A stretch of DNA of 64,000 nt from Paenibacillaceae bacterium (GTDB lineage Bacteria > Bacillota > Bacilli > Paenibacillales > NBRC-103111). The number at the start of each line of letters is the position of its first letter. Within the stretch, counting starts at the first letter, position 1. The notes under the pieces were generated by a model. That model worked only from the letters and a program-made list of their open reading frames with translations, did no database searches and had not been told where the DNA came from. The stretch lies in contig JAQSYI010000014.1 of the NCBI GenBank assembly GCA_029256185.1, forward strand, positions 176,805 to 240,804, in the 5' to 3' direction. The position numbers and the translations under genes were made by a program. Positions 34,959 through 43,765 of the stretch are shown here, piece by piece.

Positions 34959-35855
34959 CTACCCTTTGACCGAACCAATCAATACGCCTTTAACGAAATG
35001 CTTTTGCAGGAACGGATATACACACAGAATCGGCGTGATGGCAATGACCACCGATGCTGCCTTAATTCCCTCCGGAGTCAGCGTAACGGTCATAACCCCT
35101 TCGCTTCCCCCTCCCCTGTTCAGAAGGCTCTCATCCACCTGCTTGATCATCTGATATAATTTGAGCATCAAGGTTTGCAGACCGGACTTGGAAATATACA
35201 GCATGACGTTAAAGTAGGAATTCCACCAGCCCACTGCATAAAAAAGGGACAGGGCCGCCACAATCGGCTTGCATAACGGCAGCATAATCTGAACCAGAAT
35301 GCGCAAATTCCCTGCTCCGTCAATCGAAGCGGACTCTTCGATTTCATCAGGCAATCCTTCCATGAAGCTTTTCATGACAAACATATTGTATGTGCTGATA
35401 AGCCCCGGCAGCCATAGTGCCCAATAAGAATTCATCAGCCCCAGAGCTTTGACCAGAATGAAATTGGGGATGAGGCCAGAGGCATAAATCATCGTAAAAG
35501 TAATGAACAGCACGAGAGTATTGCGGCCGTACAGCCTTTTCCTGGACAAGGGATAGGCTGCCAGAACCGTCATGACAATATTAAAGGCTGTTCCTACCGC
35601 AGTCACAAGAATTGTATTGAACATGGCGCTGATCAGTTGTCCGTCTTCAAACAGCCGCTTATATGCTTCCGTATTAAACTCCACAGGCCACCAGAACACC
35701 TCTCCGGCCGTAATGGCCCGGCTGCTGCTGAAGGAAGCCGCCACCTCGTACCAGAACGGATAGAGGGTAACAAGGGACAGCAGGCCCAGAAACAGATAGT
35801 TGAGGCAATTAGCCGCCAAGGAGAGGGGGGCTTCCCCGCGTTTAAGCATTCGCAT
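34959..35855 (-). CDS. sugar ABC transporter permease (LplC type)
   Basis: This 298-residue permease has six membrane helices, an EAA loop (PDEIEESASIDGAGNLRIL) and the typical tail HFVKGVLIGSVKG. The ATG at 35855 follows GAAAGGGG, which overlaps the end of the upstream permease gene, so translation is likely coupled. A GTG eight codons upstream is a weaker start. Confidence 0.9.
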   Translation of the reverse strand: MRMLKRGEAPLSLAANCLNYLFLGLLSLVTLYPFWYEVAASFSSSRAITAGEVFWWPVEFNTEAYKRLFEDGQLISAMFNTILVTAVGTAFNIVMTVLAAYPLSRKRLYGRNTLVLFITFTMIYASGLIPNFILVKALGLMNSYWALWLPGLISTYNMFVMKSFMEGLPDEIEESASIDGAGNLRILVQIMLPLCKPIVAALSLFYAVGWWNSYFNVMLYISKSGLQTLMLKLYQMIKQVDESLLNRGGGSEGVMTVTLTPEGIKAASVVIAITPILCVYPFLQKHFVKGVLIGSVKG

Positions 35856-35856
35856 C

Positions 35857-36753
35857 TTACCACAAGCCCCTTTCACCAAATAACCGGATTATTTTGTTGA
35901 CACCGACTACAAGGATGAGGCCTATCAATGCCTGAAACAGCCCAAGCGCCGTCGTATAGCTGTAGTTCATATTTTGCAAGCCGACCCGGTAAACATATGT
36001 GCTGATTACATCGGCCACATCAAGTACGGAATCGTTCTGTAATGCCAGCGTCTGCTCCAGCCCTACATCCATCATGCTTCCCATCCGGAGAATCAGCAGT
36101 ATGGCAATGGTGCTGCGGATGCCCGGCAGTGTAACATGCCAGGTCTGCCTCAGCTTGCCGGCGCCGTCGATCTTGGCCGCTTCGTACAGCTGCGAGTCGA
36201 TCGCCGACATGGCTGCCAGATACAGAATGGTGCCCCAGCCTGCTTCTCTCCAAATGGAAGACAGCGTATACGCTGCAGGCCACCAGGCCGAGTTGGCCAT
36301 AAAATAGATGGGCTCCAATCCTATTGCCTTCAGAATCAGATTAACTACTCCCGTACTGGGCGAGAGCAGCGCAATAAGAATCCCCCCCAACACGACCCAC
36401 GAAATAAAGTGGGGGATATAAAGCAGATTCTGCACCAGACGCTTGTACCCCTCGACACGCACTTCATTCAGCAATAAGGCAAGCAATACGGGAACCGGAA
36501 AGCCCAATGCAAGATTGTATATATTGAGCAAGAGGGTATTCCGTAATACTCTCCAGAAATCCGGACTCTCAAAGAGCATCCGAAAATGCTTGAACCCCAC
36601 CCACTCGCTTCCGAATATTCCGTCAACAAAACGGTAATTCTTGAAGGCAATCATTTCCCCCACCATCGGCGAGTATTTGAACAGCAGATAAAAGGCAATA
36701 ACAGGAACCAGCATTCCGTATAGCGACTTGTCTTGCTTCAGCTTCTTGAGCAT
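35857..36753 (-). CDS. sugar ABC transporter permease (LplB type)
   Basis: This 298-residue permease opens MLKKLKQDKSLYGMLVPVIA and continues with LLFKYSPMVGEMIAFKNYRF, the LplB signature. It has six membrane helices and an EAA loop (SQLYEAAKIDGAGKLRQTW). I chose the ATG at 36753 because GGGAGA precedes it and the length then matches the family. The frame stays open to an ATG at 36999, adding 82 residues with no hydrophobic or conserved content. The upstream region contains a short frame with a strong ribosome binding site at 36904-36948. Confidence 0.8.
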   Translation of the reverse strand: MLKKLKQDKSLYGMLVPVIAFYLLFKYSPMVGEMIAFKNYRFVDGIFGSEWVGFKHFRMLFESPDFWRVLRNTLLLNIYNLALGFPVPVLLALLLNEVRVEGYKRLVQNLLYIPHFISWVVLGGILIALLSPSTGVVNLILKAIGLEPIYFMANSAWWPAAYTLSSIWREAGWGTILYLAAMSAIDSQLYEAAKIDGAGKLRQTWHVTLPGIRSTIAILLILRMGSMMDVGLEQTLALQNDSVLDVADVISTYVYRVGLQNMNYSYTTALGLFQALIGLILVVGVNKIIRLFGERGLW

Positions 36754-36903
36754 CCGTTTTCTCCCTGCCGATGATGCAGCATGCACGCCGCTTGCCGGGG
36801 CAGTGCTGCTCTCGCCTGCAATAGATAAGCCTTCTCCCACAATTCCTCCGTCCCTTCTGAAATCTCCCGGCGTCGCGCCTCCGATGCTCATGGACAGCAA
36901 CTT

Positions 36904-36948
36904 AAAGCCAACGCGCTGCTTCTTGAATTGTTTGCTTTGCTTGCATTT
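36904..36948 (-). CDS. possible 14-residue leader peptide
   Basis: A perfect AGGAGGT at about 36955-36962 is followed by an ATG at 36948, but the frame ends after 14 codons (MQAKQTIQEAARWL). The strong site is not in frame with the permease 150 bases downstream. It may be a translated leader that couples or attenuates permease expression, or the relic of an N-terminus lost by frameshift. Confidence 0.3.
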
Positions 36949-37073
36949 AGCGTACCTCCTTTTATCCGTTTCGCCAACAGATTCGTTTTGTGTATGCATG
37001 CATTACTCTTGTGATGGGTGGTAGCATTTTTTAAGCAAGGAGTCGTTTTTCTTTGGATTGGTGCAGACTGGGC

Positions 37074-39383
37074 TTAATCCTGACCCAGAATCCGTTCTCT
37101 GTATTCTGTCGGGGTAAGCCCCGCGTACCTTTTGAACGCGCGCATGAAGCTGCGGCTGTTGGTATAGCCCACCGCGTTGGAGATATCGCCCACCTTCAGA
37201 TTCTTATCCTTCAGCAGCTCCTTGGACGCCTGAATGCGGATTTCAATCAGCTCATCGATAAAATTGCCGTTGGTATATTCCTTAAATTGCTTGCTGATAT
37301 AAGTGGGGTTGAGATGAAATTCATCGGCCAGCTTCTCCAGTGACAATTCGCTGTCGTGATAATTCTCCCGTACGTACCGTCGAATTTTCTCTATCGTGCT
37401 GCTTCCCCCGCGCTGATTGCGCCTGGCCTGGATTACTCTCGCCATTTTCTCCAGCAATTCATCAACAAGCTGCTCTGTCTGTGTCCAGTTCTCGCATTGC
37501 TTGATTCGTTCGTGCACATTGCCTATCTCCGCCATAATCTCTTCCGTTTCTATTCCGGTGGACTCTACCGTCTGAATAGAGCGCATGATTAACTCCAAAG
37601 AGAACTGGCGGATCAGATCTGGCGGCAGATTGCCTCTCACCGCTTCCTCGAAGGTCTCTCTAAGCAAGGAGCGCATTTGCCCAAGATCGGTCTCCTTCAG
37701 CTCATACAGAATTCTATCGATCCTCTGGACCATCCGGTAATAGTCCTGAGTACCGGGGATTTGGATATCCTCAATGGAGATAACGGTATGCGTCCCTGTT
37801 ACCATCTTGTATCCCAAAGCTTGCCGGGATTCCTCATAAGACAGGGAAACCTGCTTCATTTCCTTATAGCACCGGCCAATGCCGGCCGTTACATTTAAGC
37901 CAATCTGCCGCTTCATTACATCAAGGATATGCTCAAGCAAGGCAATAGCCCGCAGGGAATTCCGCACCTCATCCCCATCGCCGAAGCTGAACAGAATGGC
38001 TGCATGTCCCCCTCCCAGGTCGATTGCCGCTCCCGCATTCTCCATATTGATAATTTCTTCGGCTACATTGCATAAGGCATAAGTATAAAGGGCTTCGTCC
38101 TTGCCGTTCATCCCCCCTTCCTTTTCTATCTCTGCCGTACATACCACGAACTGCTCGGGATACAGATGGACACCCGTATATTCCAATTGGTGCCTGACAG
38201 AGGGATAATTGGAGCGGTAGCCTGTCAGCATGTCCATAATGATCCGCCACTTCAATACCGGCTTCGCTTCCCGCACCTGCGTCTCCAACTGCTCCTGATT
38301 GACAAACAATTGTTCAAAGACCGTCTCCAAATAAGACAGCCCTGTGTATCTGCCCGATGCTTCCCGGTTCTGCCCGCCCGAGCGGTATTTGCCGGACAGC
38401 TTGCCCATCAGGATATCTATGGGCCGGAACGTTCTGCGGCTGATAAAGAAGACAATGACGAATGCGATCATGAACATGCCTGCGGCGAGTCCCATCAGCA
38501 CATACCTGGTAACGGTCAATCCCTTGTATACCTGGCTTTCCGGCACAACGCTGACAATTTTCCAGCCCACATAAGGAGACGTCTTGTAAAAAACGGTCTG
38601 CTTCACTCCGTCAATCCTCATATTGAAGGAGCCGCTCTCCTGCCCTGACAGGATTTTTTTGACCAGAGACTGGTCCCTTACATTGCTGTAGAGCATACTT
38701 TTATCGTCATGGGTAACAACCTGTCCCGTACTGTCAATAATAAAGGTATGTCCGGTATAATCCTCCTCGTAAATATCATGTATCATCTGATAGAGCACAT
38801 CTTCTGTCATATTGACAGCCAGAAGTCCGGTGCGGTAGCCTGGAGCGCTGAGAGCAGGATAGGAGCGGATCAGGGTAATCACATCATGGTTGCCAACGCC
38901 GTCCCAGATCCGGTGTGTAGGCAGCCATTGAAAATAACCCTCCATCCCCAAATAAGAGATGAGCCACTTATTCTCGGACATCTCCTTGTTCATGAAGGTT
39001 CTCTCTGTCAAGATATCGCCGCTTACATCCGAATACACGAAGATGGAGGAGAATTGGGAGTTGTTGCTCATGAAATTGCTCAGCTTGGTATTCAAGCCGA
39101 AAAAATTAGCTTTTTTCTCAGCATCATCAATATAGCTGTCATTCATAAAATAAACGAACTCCAGATCATTGGTCATTGCCAACAGATCCTTCTCCACCTG
39201 CCGGAAAGCCATCTCAATCCTTTGATCGATTTGCTTCAGCAGGGCCGCGTTGGTCTCTCTGAGCTGCTTCTGCAGTCCCCCCACTGTTCCCAGGTAAAAA
39301 AAACAAAAGGTCAGGGAAATGATCAATACCAATATACTTCCATAAACAAGCATAACCTTGCCGGTAAAGCTGAGCTTCATCAT
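37074..39383 (-). CDS. membrane-bound AraC-family sensor-regulator
   Basis: This 769-residue regulator has a membrane helix at about 8-32 (VMLVYGSILVLIISLTFCFF), an extracytoplasmic Cache-like sensor, and a second helix at about 290-312 (VLMGLAAGMFMIAFVIVFF). A cytoplasmic linker then leads to an AraC DNA-binding domain in the last 100 residues (LEKLADEFHLNPTYISKQFK, VGDISNAVGYTNSRSFMRAF). The ATG at 39383 follows GAGGAGGG. It heads the operon of permeases, binding protein and secreted hydrolase. It has its own promoter (39444-39472) with a catabolite-control-like site just downstream. Confidence 0.88.
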   Translation of the reverse strand: MMKLSFTGKVMLVYGSILVLIISLTFCFFYLGTVGGLQKQLRETNAALLKQIDQRIEMAFRQVEKDLLAMTNDLEFVYFMNDSYIDDAEKKANFFGLNTKLSNFMSNNSQFSSIFVYSDVSGDILTERTFMNKEMSENKWLISYLGMEGYFQWLPTHRIWDGVGNHDVITLIRSYPALSAPGYRTGLLAVNMTEDVLYQMIHDIYEEDYTGHTFIIDSTGQVVTHDDKSMLYSNVRDQSLVKKILSGQESGSFNMRIDGVKQTVFYKTSPYVGWKIVSVVPESQVYKGLTVTRYVLMGLAAGMFMIAFVIVFFISRRTFRPIDILMGKLSGKYRSGGQNREASGRYTGLSYLETVFEQLFVNQEQLETQVREAKPVLKWRIIMDMLTGYRSNYPSVRHQLEYTGVHLYPEQFVVCTAEIEKEGGMNGKDEALYTYALCNVAEEIINMENAGAAIDLGGGHAAILFSFGDGDEVRNSLRAIALLEHILDVMKRQIGLNVTAGIGRCYKEMKQVSLSYEESRQALGYKMVTGTHTVISIEDIQIPGTQDYYRMVQRIDRILYELKETDLGQMRSLLRETFEEAVRGNLPPDLIRQFSLELIMRSIQTVESTGIETEEIMAEIGNVHERIKQCENWTQTEQLVDELLEKMARVIQARRNQRGGSSTIEKIRRYVRENYHDSELSLEKLADEFHLNPTYISKQFKEYTNGNFIDELIEIRIQASKELLKDKNLKVGDISNAVGYTNSRSFMRAFKRYAGLTPTEYRERILGQD

Positions 39384-39417
39384 AAAACCCTCCTCAAGAG
39401 TATCGTCCCACATCATA

Positions 39418-39431
39418 TGTAAACGCTCTCG
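39418..39431. promoter_or_regulatory. cre-like site (CcpA)
   Basis: TGTAAACGCTCTCG agrees with the cre consensus TGWAANCGNTNWCA at 13 of 14 positions. It lies just downstream of the predicted -10 of the operon, where CcpA binding would block transcription in the presence of a preferred sugar. Confidence 0.6.
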
Positions 39432-39443
39432 TAATTTTTCTTA

Positions 39444-39472
39444 AATATAGAGCAAGCACCCTTATTTTGCAA
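39444..39472 (-). promoter_or_regulatory. sigma-A promoter of the AraC/importer operon
   Basis: On the minus strand TTGCAA (39467-39472) and TATATT (39444-39449) are separated by exactly 17 bp. The predicted start point lies about 50 bases before the ATG at 39383. Confidence 0.65.
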
Positions 39473-39655
39473 GCCGTTGTTCTGCGGCAATTGGAAGAAA
39501 AGCTGCATGAACCGGCAGCCGTTTTTTGTCGTTGGCCGGTTTCAATCCGCTTGTATTCTCATGTCATTATTGTGCTAAAGAAGGGCATTATCGTCAAGGC
39601 GCAGGCTCCTGCAATCGGATAACATGATAGTGACAGTCCTATTCGGAGGTGACTT

Positions 39656-40294
39656 ATGCAGCGCAGTCTATACAGAGCACAATGCCGCGGAGGAGCGGAT
39701 GCGGAGTATGATTTCCACAGCAGTCTGCCGAAGCTTCAGGTCTCAATGGAGCAGGCAAGGGTTACGAATTTGAGCCTGTTCCGCCAGGGGAACCAGCTAT
39801 TCCTGTATTACGAATGCCATGGGGAGGAGATTGCGCCCGAGCTTCTGCTTCCGGATGCAGAAGCATGCCTCGCGCCATGGCCCGGAGCGGATGCCCCGAG
39901 ACTGTGGGTGCCTATGCTGGATATTTTCCACTATCAGCAGCCGGTCAGCGGGGAGCATTGGGCCCGCACCACACCCGGGTCAACACCGTTCGGAAGACTG
40001 GCCCGGTTGAAGCCGGAGCATGCGGCACGCTACATTTTCTATCACTACCAGTATCAGGAGGAGCGCCCCGGCGACGGGGACAAATATGGCATCATTGCCC
40101 TGCATGAGAATCTGATGTTCTTCTATTCCGAGCGCCCCGCCACGGTGGAGCCGGCGCCTTACCAGGGCAAGCTGGCCACCTCCCACACCCCCGCCAACTG
40201 GGGCGAGGTGATGCACCCCCACTTCATCATGTGGAACAAGCCGGGGGAGCGCGAGCTCATCTGGCTGGAAATTCAATTGGTGCTCCAGGCATAA
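39656..40294 (+). CDS. uncharacterised protein, possible tandem alpha/beta-barrel (RhaM-like)
   Basis: This 212-residue cytoplasmic protein has no clear catalytic motif. Two segments resemble the L-rhamnose mutarotase type of dimeric alpha/beta barrel: NLSLFRQGNQLFLYYE (about 38-53) and a second half with RLKPEHAARYIFYHYQYQEE (about 121-140) followed by YGIIALHENLMFFYSE. That would make it a fused pair of such units. The ATG at 39656 follows GGAGGTGA. It lies 43 bp before the GH94 gene on the same strand, suggesting a shared role, for example equilibrating sugar anomers for the phosphorylase. This is inference from weak similarity. Confidence 0.55.
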   Translation: MQRSLYRAQCRGGADAEYDFHSSLPKLQVSMEQARVTNLSLFRQGNQLFLYYECHGEEIAPELLLPDAEACLAPWPGADAPRLWVPMLDIFHYQQPVSGEHWARTTPGSTPFGRLARLKPEHAARYIFYHYQYQEERPGDGDKYGIIALHENLMFFYSERPATVEPAPYQGKLATSHTPANWGEVMHPHFIMWNKPGERELIWLEIQLVLQA

Positions 40295-40337
40295 CGGCAG
40301 CAGGACATCCAATCCAACAACCGAAGGGAGTTTGTTC

Positions 40338-42761
40338 ATGAACCAGACCACCGACCATCAGCAGAAGGCCGGCACATCCGCCGCCCCTAATGCCCAGCTT
40401 CGCAGCTACTTCGATTTTGCCGATGATGCCAAGGAAGTAGAGTTTAAGCGCCATGACACCCCTACCCCGTGGATGAATTACTTGTCCAACGGCACCTTTC
40501 ACACCATGATGTCCCAAGCGGGCGGGGGCGTAGCCTTCTATAAATCGCCCCAGATCTGGCGGATCACCCGCTACCGCTTCTTCCATCTGCCTACGGACCG
40601 CTCCGGTCCGTACATCTACCTGCAGGACGCCGCTTCCGGAAGCTACTGGTGCCCCACCTACGAGCCGGCCTTCAGCAAGCCGGAGCAGTGGAAAAGCGCC
40701 CATGGCATGGGCTACACCCGCTTCGAAGCCCAGCAGGACGGGCTTGCAGCCAAAACCGTCTACTTCGTGGGTCCCTACGCCAATTCCCTGATATGGAATC
40801 TGACGCTGACCAACAACAGCGATGCCGTCAAGGAGCTGAACGTATACGCTTACGCCGAGTTCGGCATGATGGAATTCATGCGCGAGCTGCAGTGGCAATG
40901 CTACAACAAGCATCAGGTTTCCGTGCAATATCATGAGAAGGAAGCGCTGGTCTACAAGTACGGCGTGGAGAACCAGCCGAAGCCGGATGAAACGCCCCTC
41001 ATTTATTTCGCAGCGGATACGCCGCTTTATTCCTATGACGGGGACCGGGATGAATTCATCGGCACGTACCGCAGCGAATCCAATCCCGCGGCGGTTGAGG
41101 CAGGCGGCTGTACCCGCTCTACGCTGCTGGGAGGCGACCCCTGCGGTGCGCTCCAGTTCAAGCTAACGCTTGCGCCCGGTGAGACCCGCACCGTCAACGT
41201 TTTCCTGGGAGCGGCCATGAATGAAGAAGAAATCGCCGAAGCCATTGACCTCTCGCGTGAGGAGGACTTTGTCGCCCGCTCCTTCGCAGCTCTCCGTGAG
41301 AACTGGAGCAGCTATCTGAGCCGGCTGGAGTGCCGGCTGCCCGATGAGGAAGCCAACCGGATGATCAACGTCTGGAACCCGTACCAGGCGCAGCGCAACT
41401 TCCAGTTCTCCCGCAATATCTCCTTCTATGCTACAGGAACCTTCCGCGGCGTAGGCTACCGGGATACGGCGCAGGATATTCTGGCTGTAGTCCCCTTCGA
41501 CCCGCAGGCCGCCAAGGAGAAGGTCAAGCTGCTGCTCACCCAGCAGTACCAGGACGGACATGTGAACCACTACTTCTTTCCGACGGAGGGCTGGGACCCG
41601 GTTACCAGCATCCACTCCGACGACCATCTCTGGACAGCGCTTGCCGTATGGGACATTGTCGCGGAGACCGGAGATGCCTCCTTCCTGCAGGAAGCTGTTA
41701 CCTATTATGACGGCGGAGAAGGCACCATCTATGAGCATCTGAAAAAAGCAATTGAATTTACCGCCTCCAAGCTGGGCCCGAACGGCTTCCCGCTGATGCT
41801 CCGCTCCGACTGGAACGACCAGCTGTTCCGGGTTTGCCGCAAGGGCCGGGGAGAGAGCATCTGGACAGCCATGCAGCTGGGCGTCGTACTGCTCAAGATG
41901 AAGGAGCTGGCTCCACTGGCAGGCGCGCCGGGAGATGCCGCCCGGTATGAAGAGCTGTATGCGGAGCAGCGCAAGCTGGTCAATTCCCTGGGCTGGGACG
42001 GCAAGTGGTTCCGCCGCGCAGTAATGGACGACGGAAGGTTCCTGGGCACGGATGAGCATGATGAAGCGAAGATCTGGCTGAATGCCCAGACCTGGGCTAC
42101 CATGTCGGGAATGGCCGACCAGGATAAGGGAATTCAGGCTATGGACAGTGTCCGGGACATTCTCGACACGGAGCTTGGCATCAAGAAGCTTCATCCTTCC
42201 ATCACCACCTTCCCCGACCCTGCCGATCCGTTGACTAATTACAACAAGGGGACCGGAGAGAACGGCGCCGTATTCTGCCATGCCAACACATGGGCCATTA
42301 TCGCGGAATGCCTGCTGGGCAGAGGGGATCAAGCCTACAAATACTACCGCCAGTTGATTCCCGGGGTGGCCATGGAGAAGGCGGGTATCAACCGCTACAA
42401 GGCGGAGCCTTATGTCTACGCCTCCAACCTGTTCGGGCCGGAGTCCGACAAGTTCGGGCTGGCCAACGTCTCCTGGCTGACAGGAACGGCCGCCTGGATG
42501 TACGTGGCCGCCACCCAATACATCATGGGAATCAAGCCGGTGCTTGAAGGGCTGCGCATTGATCCGTGCATTCCTGCCCAGTGGGACCGGTTCACGGTCA
42601 ACCGCAAGTTCAGGGGCTGCGAGTACCGGATCACCGTGGAGAACCGCAGTCATGCAAGCAAGGGTGTCCAGTCCATCCGGGTGGACGGCCAGCTGATCGA
42701 AGGGCAGATCATACCTGCCTATCCGGATAAGGCCTCCGTTTTGGTGGAGGTTGTTATGTAA
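40338..42761 (+). CDS. GH94-family glycoside phosphorylase
   Basis: This 807-residue enzyme has the cellobiose-phosphorylase layout. It has an N-terminal beta-sandwich (about 20-270), a linker, an (alpha/alpha)6 barrel with the DWND motif at 491-494 carrying the expected general acid, and a C-terminal jelly roll. Phosphorolysis of a disaccharide yields a sugar 1-phosphate without ATP cost. The ATG at 40338 follows GAAGGGAG; a TTG two codons earlier is a worse start. A strong terminator follows at 42786. GH94 specificities include cellobiose, chitobiose, laminaribiose and cyclic glucan; the sequence alone does not choose. Confidence 0.85.
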   Translation: MNQTTDHQQKAGTSAAPNAQLRSYFDFADDAKEVEFKRHDTPTPWMNYLSNGTFHTMMSQAGGGVAFYKSPQIWRITRYRFFHLPTDRSGPYIYLQDAASGSYWCPTYEPAFSKPEQWKSAHGMGYTRFEAQQDGLAAKTVYFVGPYANSLIWNLTLTNNSDAVKELNVYAYAEFGMMEFMRELQWQCYNKHQVSVQYHEKEALVYKYGVENQPKPDETPLIYFAADTPLYSYDGDRDEFIGTYRSESNPAAVEAGGCTRSTLLGGDPCGALQFKLTLAPGETRTVNVFLGAAMNEEEIAEAIDLSREEDFVARSFAALRENWSSYLSRLECRLPDEEANRMINVWNPYQAQRNFQFSRNISFYATGTFRGVGYRDTAQDILAVVPFDPQAAKEKVKLLLTQQYQDGHVNHYFFPTEGWDPVTSIHSDDHLWTALAVWDIVAETGDASFLQEAVTYYDGGEGTIYEHLKKAIEFTASKLGPNGFPLMLRSDWNDQLFRVCRKGRGESIWTAMQLGVVLLKMKELAPLAGAPGDAARYEELYAEQRKLVNSLGWDGKWFRRAVMDDGRFLGTDEHDEAKIWLNAQTWATMSGMADQDKGIQAMDSVRDILDTELGIKKLHPSITTFPDPADPLTNYNKGTGENGAVFCHANTWAIIAECLLGRGDQAYKYYRQLIPGVAMEKAGINRYKAEPYVYASNLFGPESDKFGLANVSWLTGTAAWMYVAATQYIMGIKPVLEGLRIDPCIPAQWDRFTVNRKFRGCEYRITVENRSHASKGVQSIRVDGQLIEGQIIPAYPDKASVLVEVVM

Positions 42762-42785
42762 GCAGCTGCGCCTGTTCATGAGGAA

Positions 42786-42818
42786 GACCTGGCCTTTATC
42801 TTGGCCAGGTCCTTTTTT
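42786..42818 (+). terminator. terminator of the GH94 gene
   Basis: GACCTGGCC (42786-42794) pairs with GGCCAGGTC (42803-42811), followed by six T. Confidence 0.92.
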
Positions 42819-42843
42819 CAGGTTTTTCGCAGAGGGGAAAGCC

Positions 42844-42942
42844 GGCTCTTTTGGCTCTTTTGGCTCTTTTGGCTCTTTTGGCTCTTTTGGCTCTTTTGGC
42901 TCTTTTGGCTCTTTTGGCTCTTTTGGCTCTTTTGGCTCTTTT
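42844..42942. repeat. perfect 9-bp tandem repeat, 11 copies
   Basis: GGCTCTTTT is repeated 11 times without error. The last unit runs directly into the first palindrome of array 3. Such perfect arrays vary in copy number by slippage. In one frame it would encode a Ser-Phe-Gly repeat, but no start or binding site supports a gene. Confidence 0.95.
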
Positions 42943-43081
42943 GGAAATTTTTTCCGCTATCTCCCTGTTTTCCCCGAAAAAAGAGCATTTTCCCCCATCT
43001 ATCGGAGAATAACGGAAATTTTTTCCGTTATTTCTCTCAGATTATCGAATAATCGCCCAATAACGGAAATTTTTTCCACTA
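42939..43081. repeat. palindrome array 3 (three copies)
   Basis: Copies of AACGGAAATTTTTTCCGTT lie at about 42939 (left arm lost into the 9-bp repeat, right arm CCGCTA), 43010 (perfect) and 43061 (right arm CCACTA). Their spacings are 71 and 51 bp. All are in the plus orientation. With the 9-bp and 31-bp repeats they fill the 618-base gap 42762-43379, in which I see no gene. Confidence 0.85.
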
Positions 43082-43097
43082 TGCCTGTTGGAGAGGT

Positions 43098-43190
43098 GCT
43101 CGGGGCGCTTGATTGGTTCCGGATCGTTGCTCGGGGCGCTTGATTAGTTAAGGATCGTTGCTCGGGGCGCTTGATCGGCCCCGGATCGTT
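43098..43190. repeat. three 31-bp tandem repeats
   Basis: Units at 43098-43128, 43129-43159 and 43160-43190 share GCTCGGGGCGCTTGAT and end GGATCGTT, differing in a six-base window in the middle. They abut palindrome array 3. Confidence 0.85.
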
Positions 43191-43326
43191 GCTTGGCCTC
43201 ACAATCTGCACACCTAGTACGCCGGCCTACTGAAAGTTCCCCGCCTCCTCTTAAATTTTATCCTGATAGGTTCAGAAAGGACTCTCATCCTCCGCATGCT
43301 ATACTTTCTGGGATGGGTTAAGCAAA

Positions 43327-43373
43327 GAAGGTTATCCCGGCCCTCCCCTTTACGGGGCCCCGGGATAACCTTC
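43327..43373 (-). terminator. hairpin terminator of the XhlA-like gene
   Basis: GAAGGTTATCCCGG (43327-43340) pairs with CCGGGATAACCTTC (43360-43373). On the minus strand it is followed by TTTGCTT, just beyond the gene that ends at 43380. Confidence 0.75.
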
Positions 43374-43379
43374 TCCGCT

Positions 43380-43637
43380 TTAGAATTTCAGAATGAGACC
43401 GGCGAACGCCACCATAAGCCCGGCTGCGCTGATCATCAGGCCGATCATCCACTTCTGGTTCTCCAGCTGCTTGGTTCTAAGCTTGCTTACCTCATCCCGC
43501 AATTCATCCATCCTCTGCTGGAGCGCCCGGGAATTCTGCAAGGCCTCAATTCCAATATCCCTCGCTGAATTCATCATATCCAGCTTGGTCTCCACCCTGG
43601 TCAACCTTTGCAACACTTCATTGGTTTCATCCGGCAT
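43380..43637 (-). CDS. XhlA-like small coiled-coil membrane protein
   Basis: This 85-residue protein has a coiled coil (about 5-58; LQRLTRVETKLDMMN and following, then DELRDEVSKLRTKQLE) and one C-terminal transmembrane helix (WMIGLMISAAGLMVAFAGLI). This is the layout of XhlA, the membrane partner of defective-phage lysis cassettes. The ATG at 43637 follows AGGGGG; a GTG four codons upstream overlaps that site. No holin, lysin or other phage gene is nearby, so it may have a cellular role. Confidence 0.7.
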   Translation of the reverse strand: MPDETNEVLQRLTRVETKLDMMNSARDIGIEALQNSRALQQRMDELRDEVSKLRTKQLENQKWMIGLMISAAGLMVAFAGLILKF

Positions 43638-43765
43638 ATCCTGCTGCACCCCCTATAAAAACGGAGCTTGGCTTGAATGATTCTACGCCAAGGTCCCATA
43701 GTACAAGATATGCCGAAAGACCTGCATTGGAGTGGTCGAATCTCCTCTATGATTCTCCCAACTTG

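Noticed and set aside
42751..43143. Open frame encoding a Ser-Phe-Gly repeat across the 9-bp tandem tract
   Set aside because: It arises only because 9 is a multiple of 3. It has no ribosome binding site, follows a terminator and runs through the palindromes.
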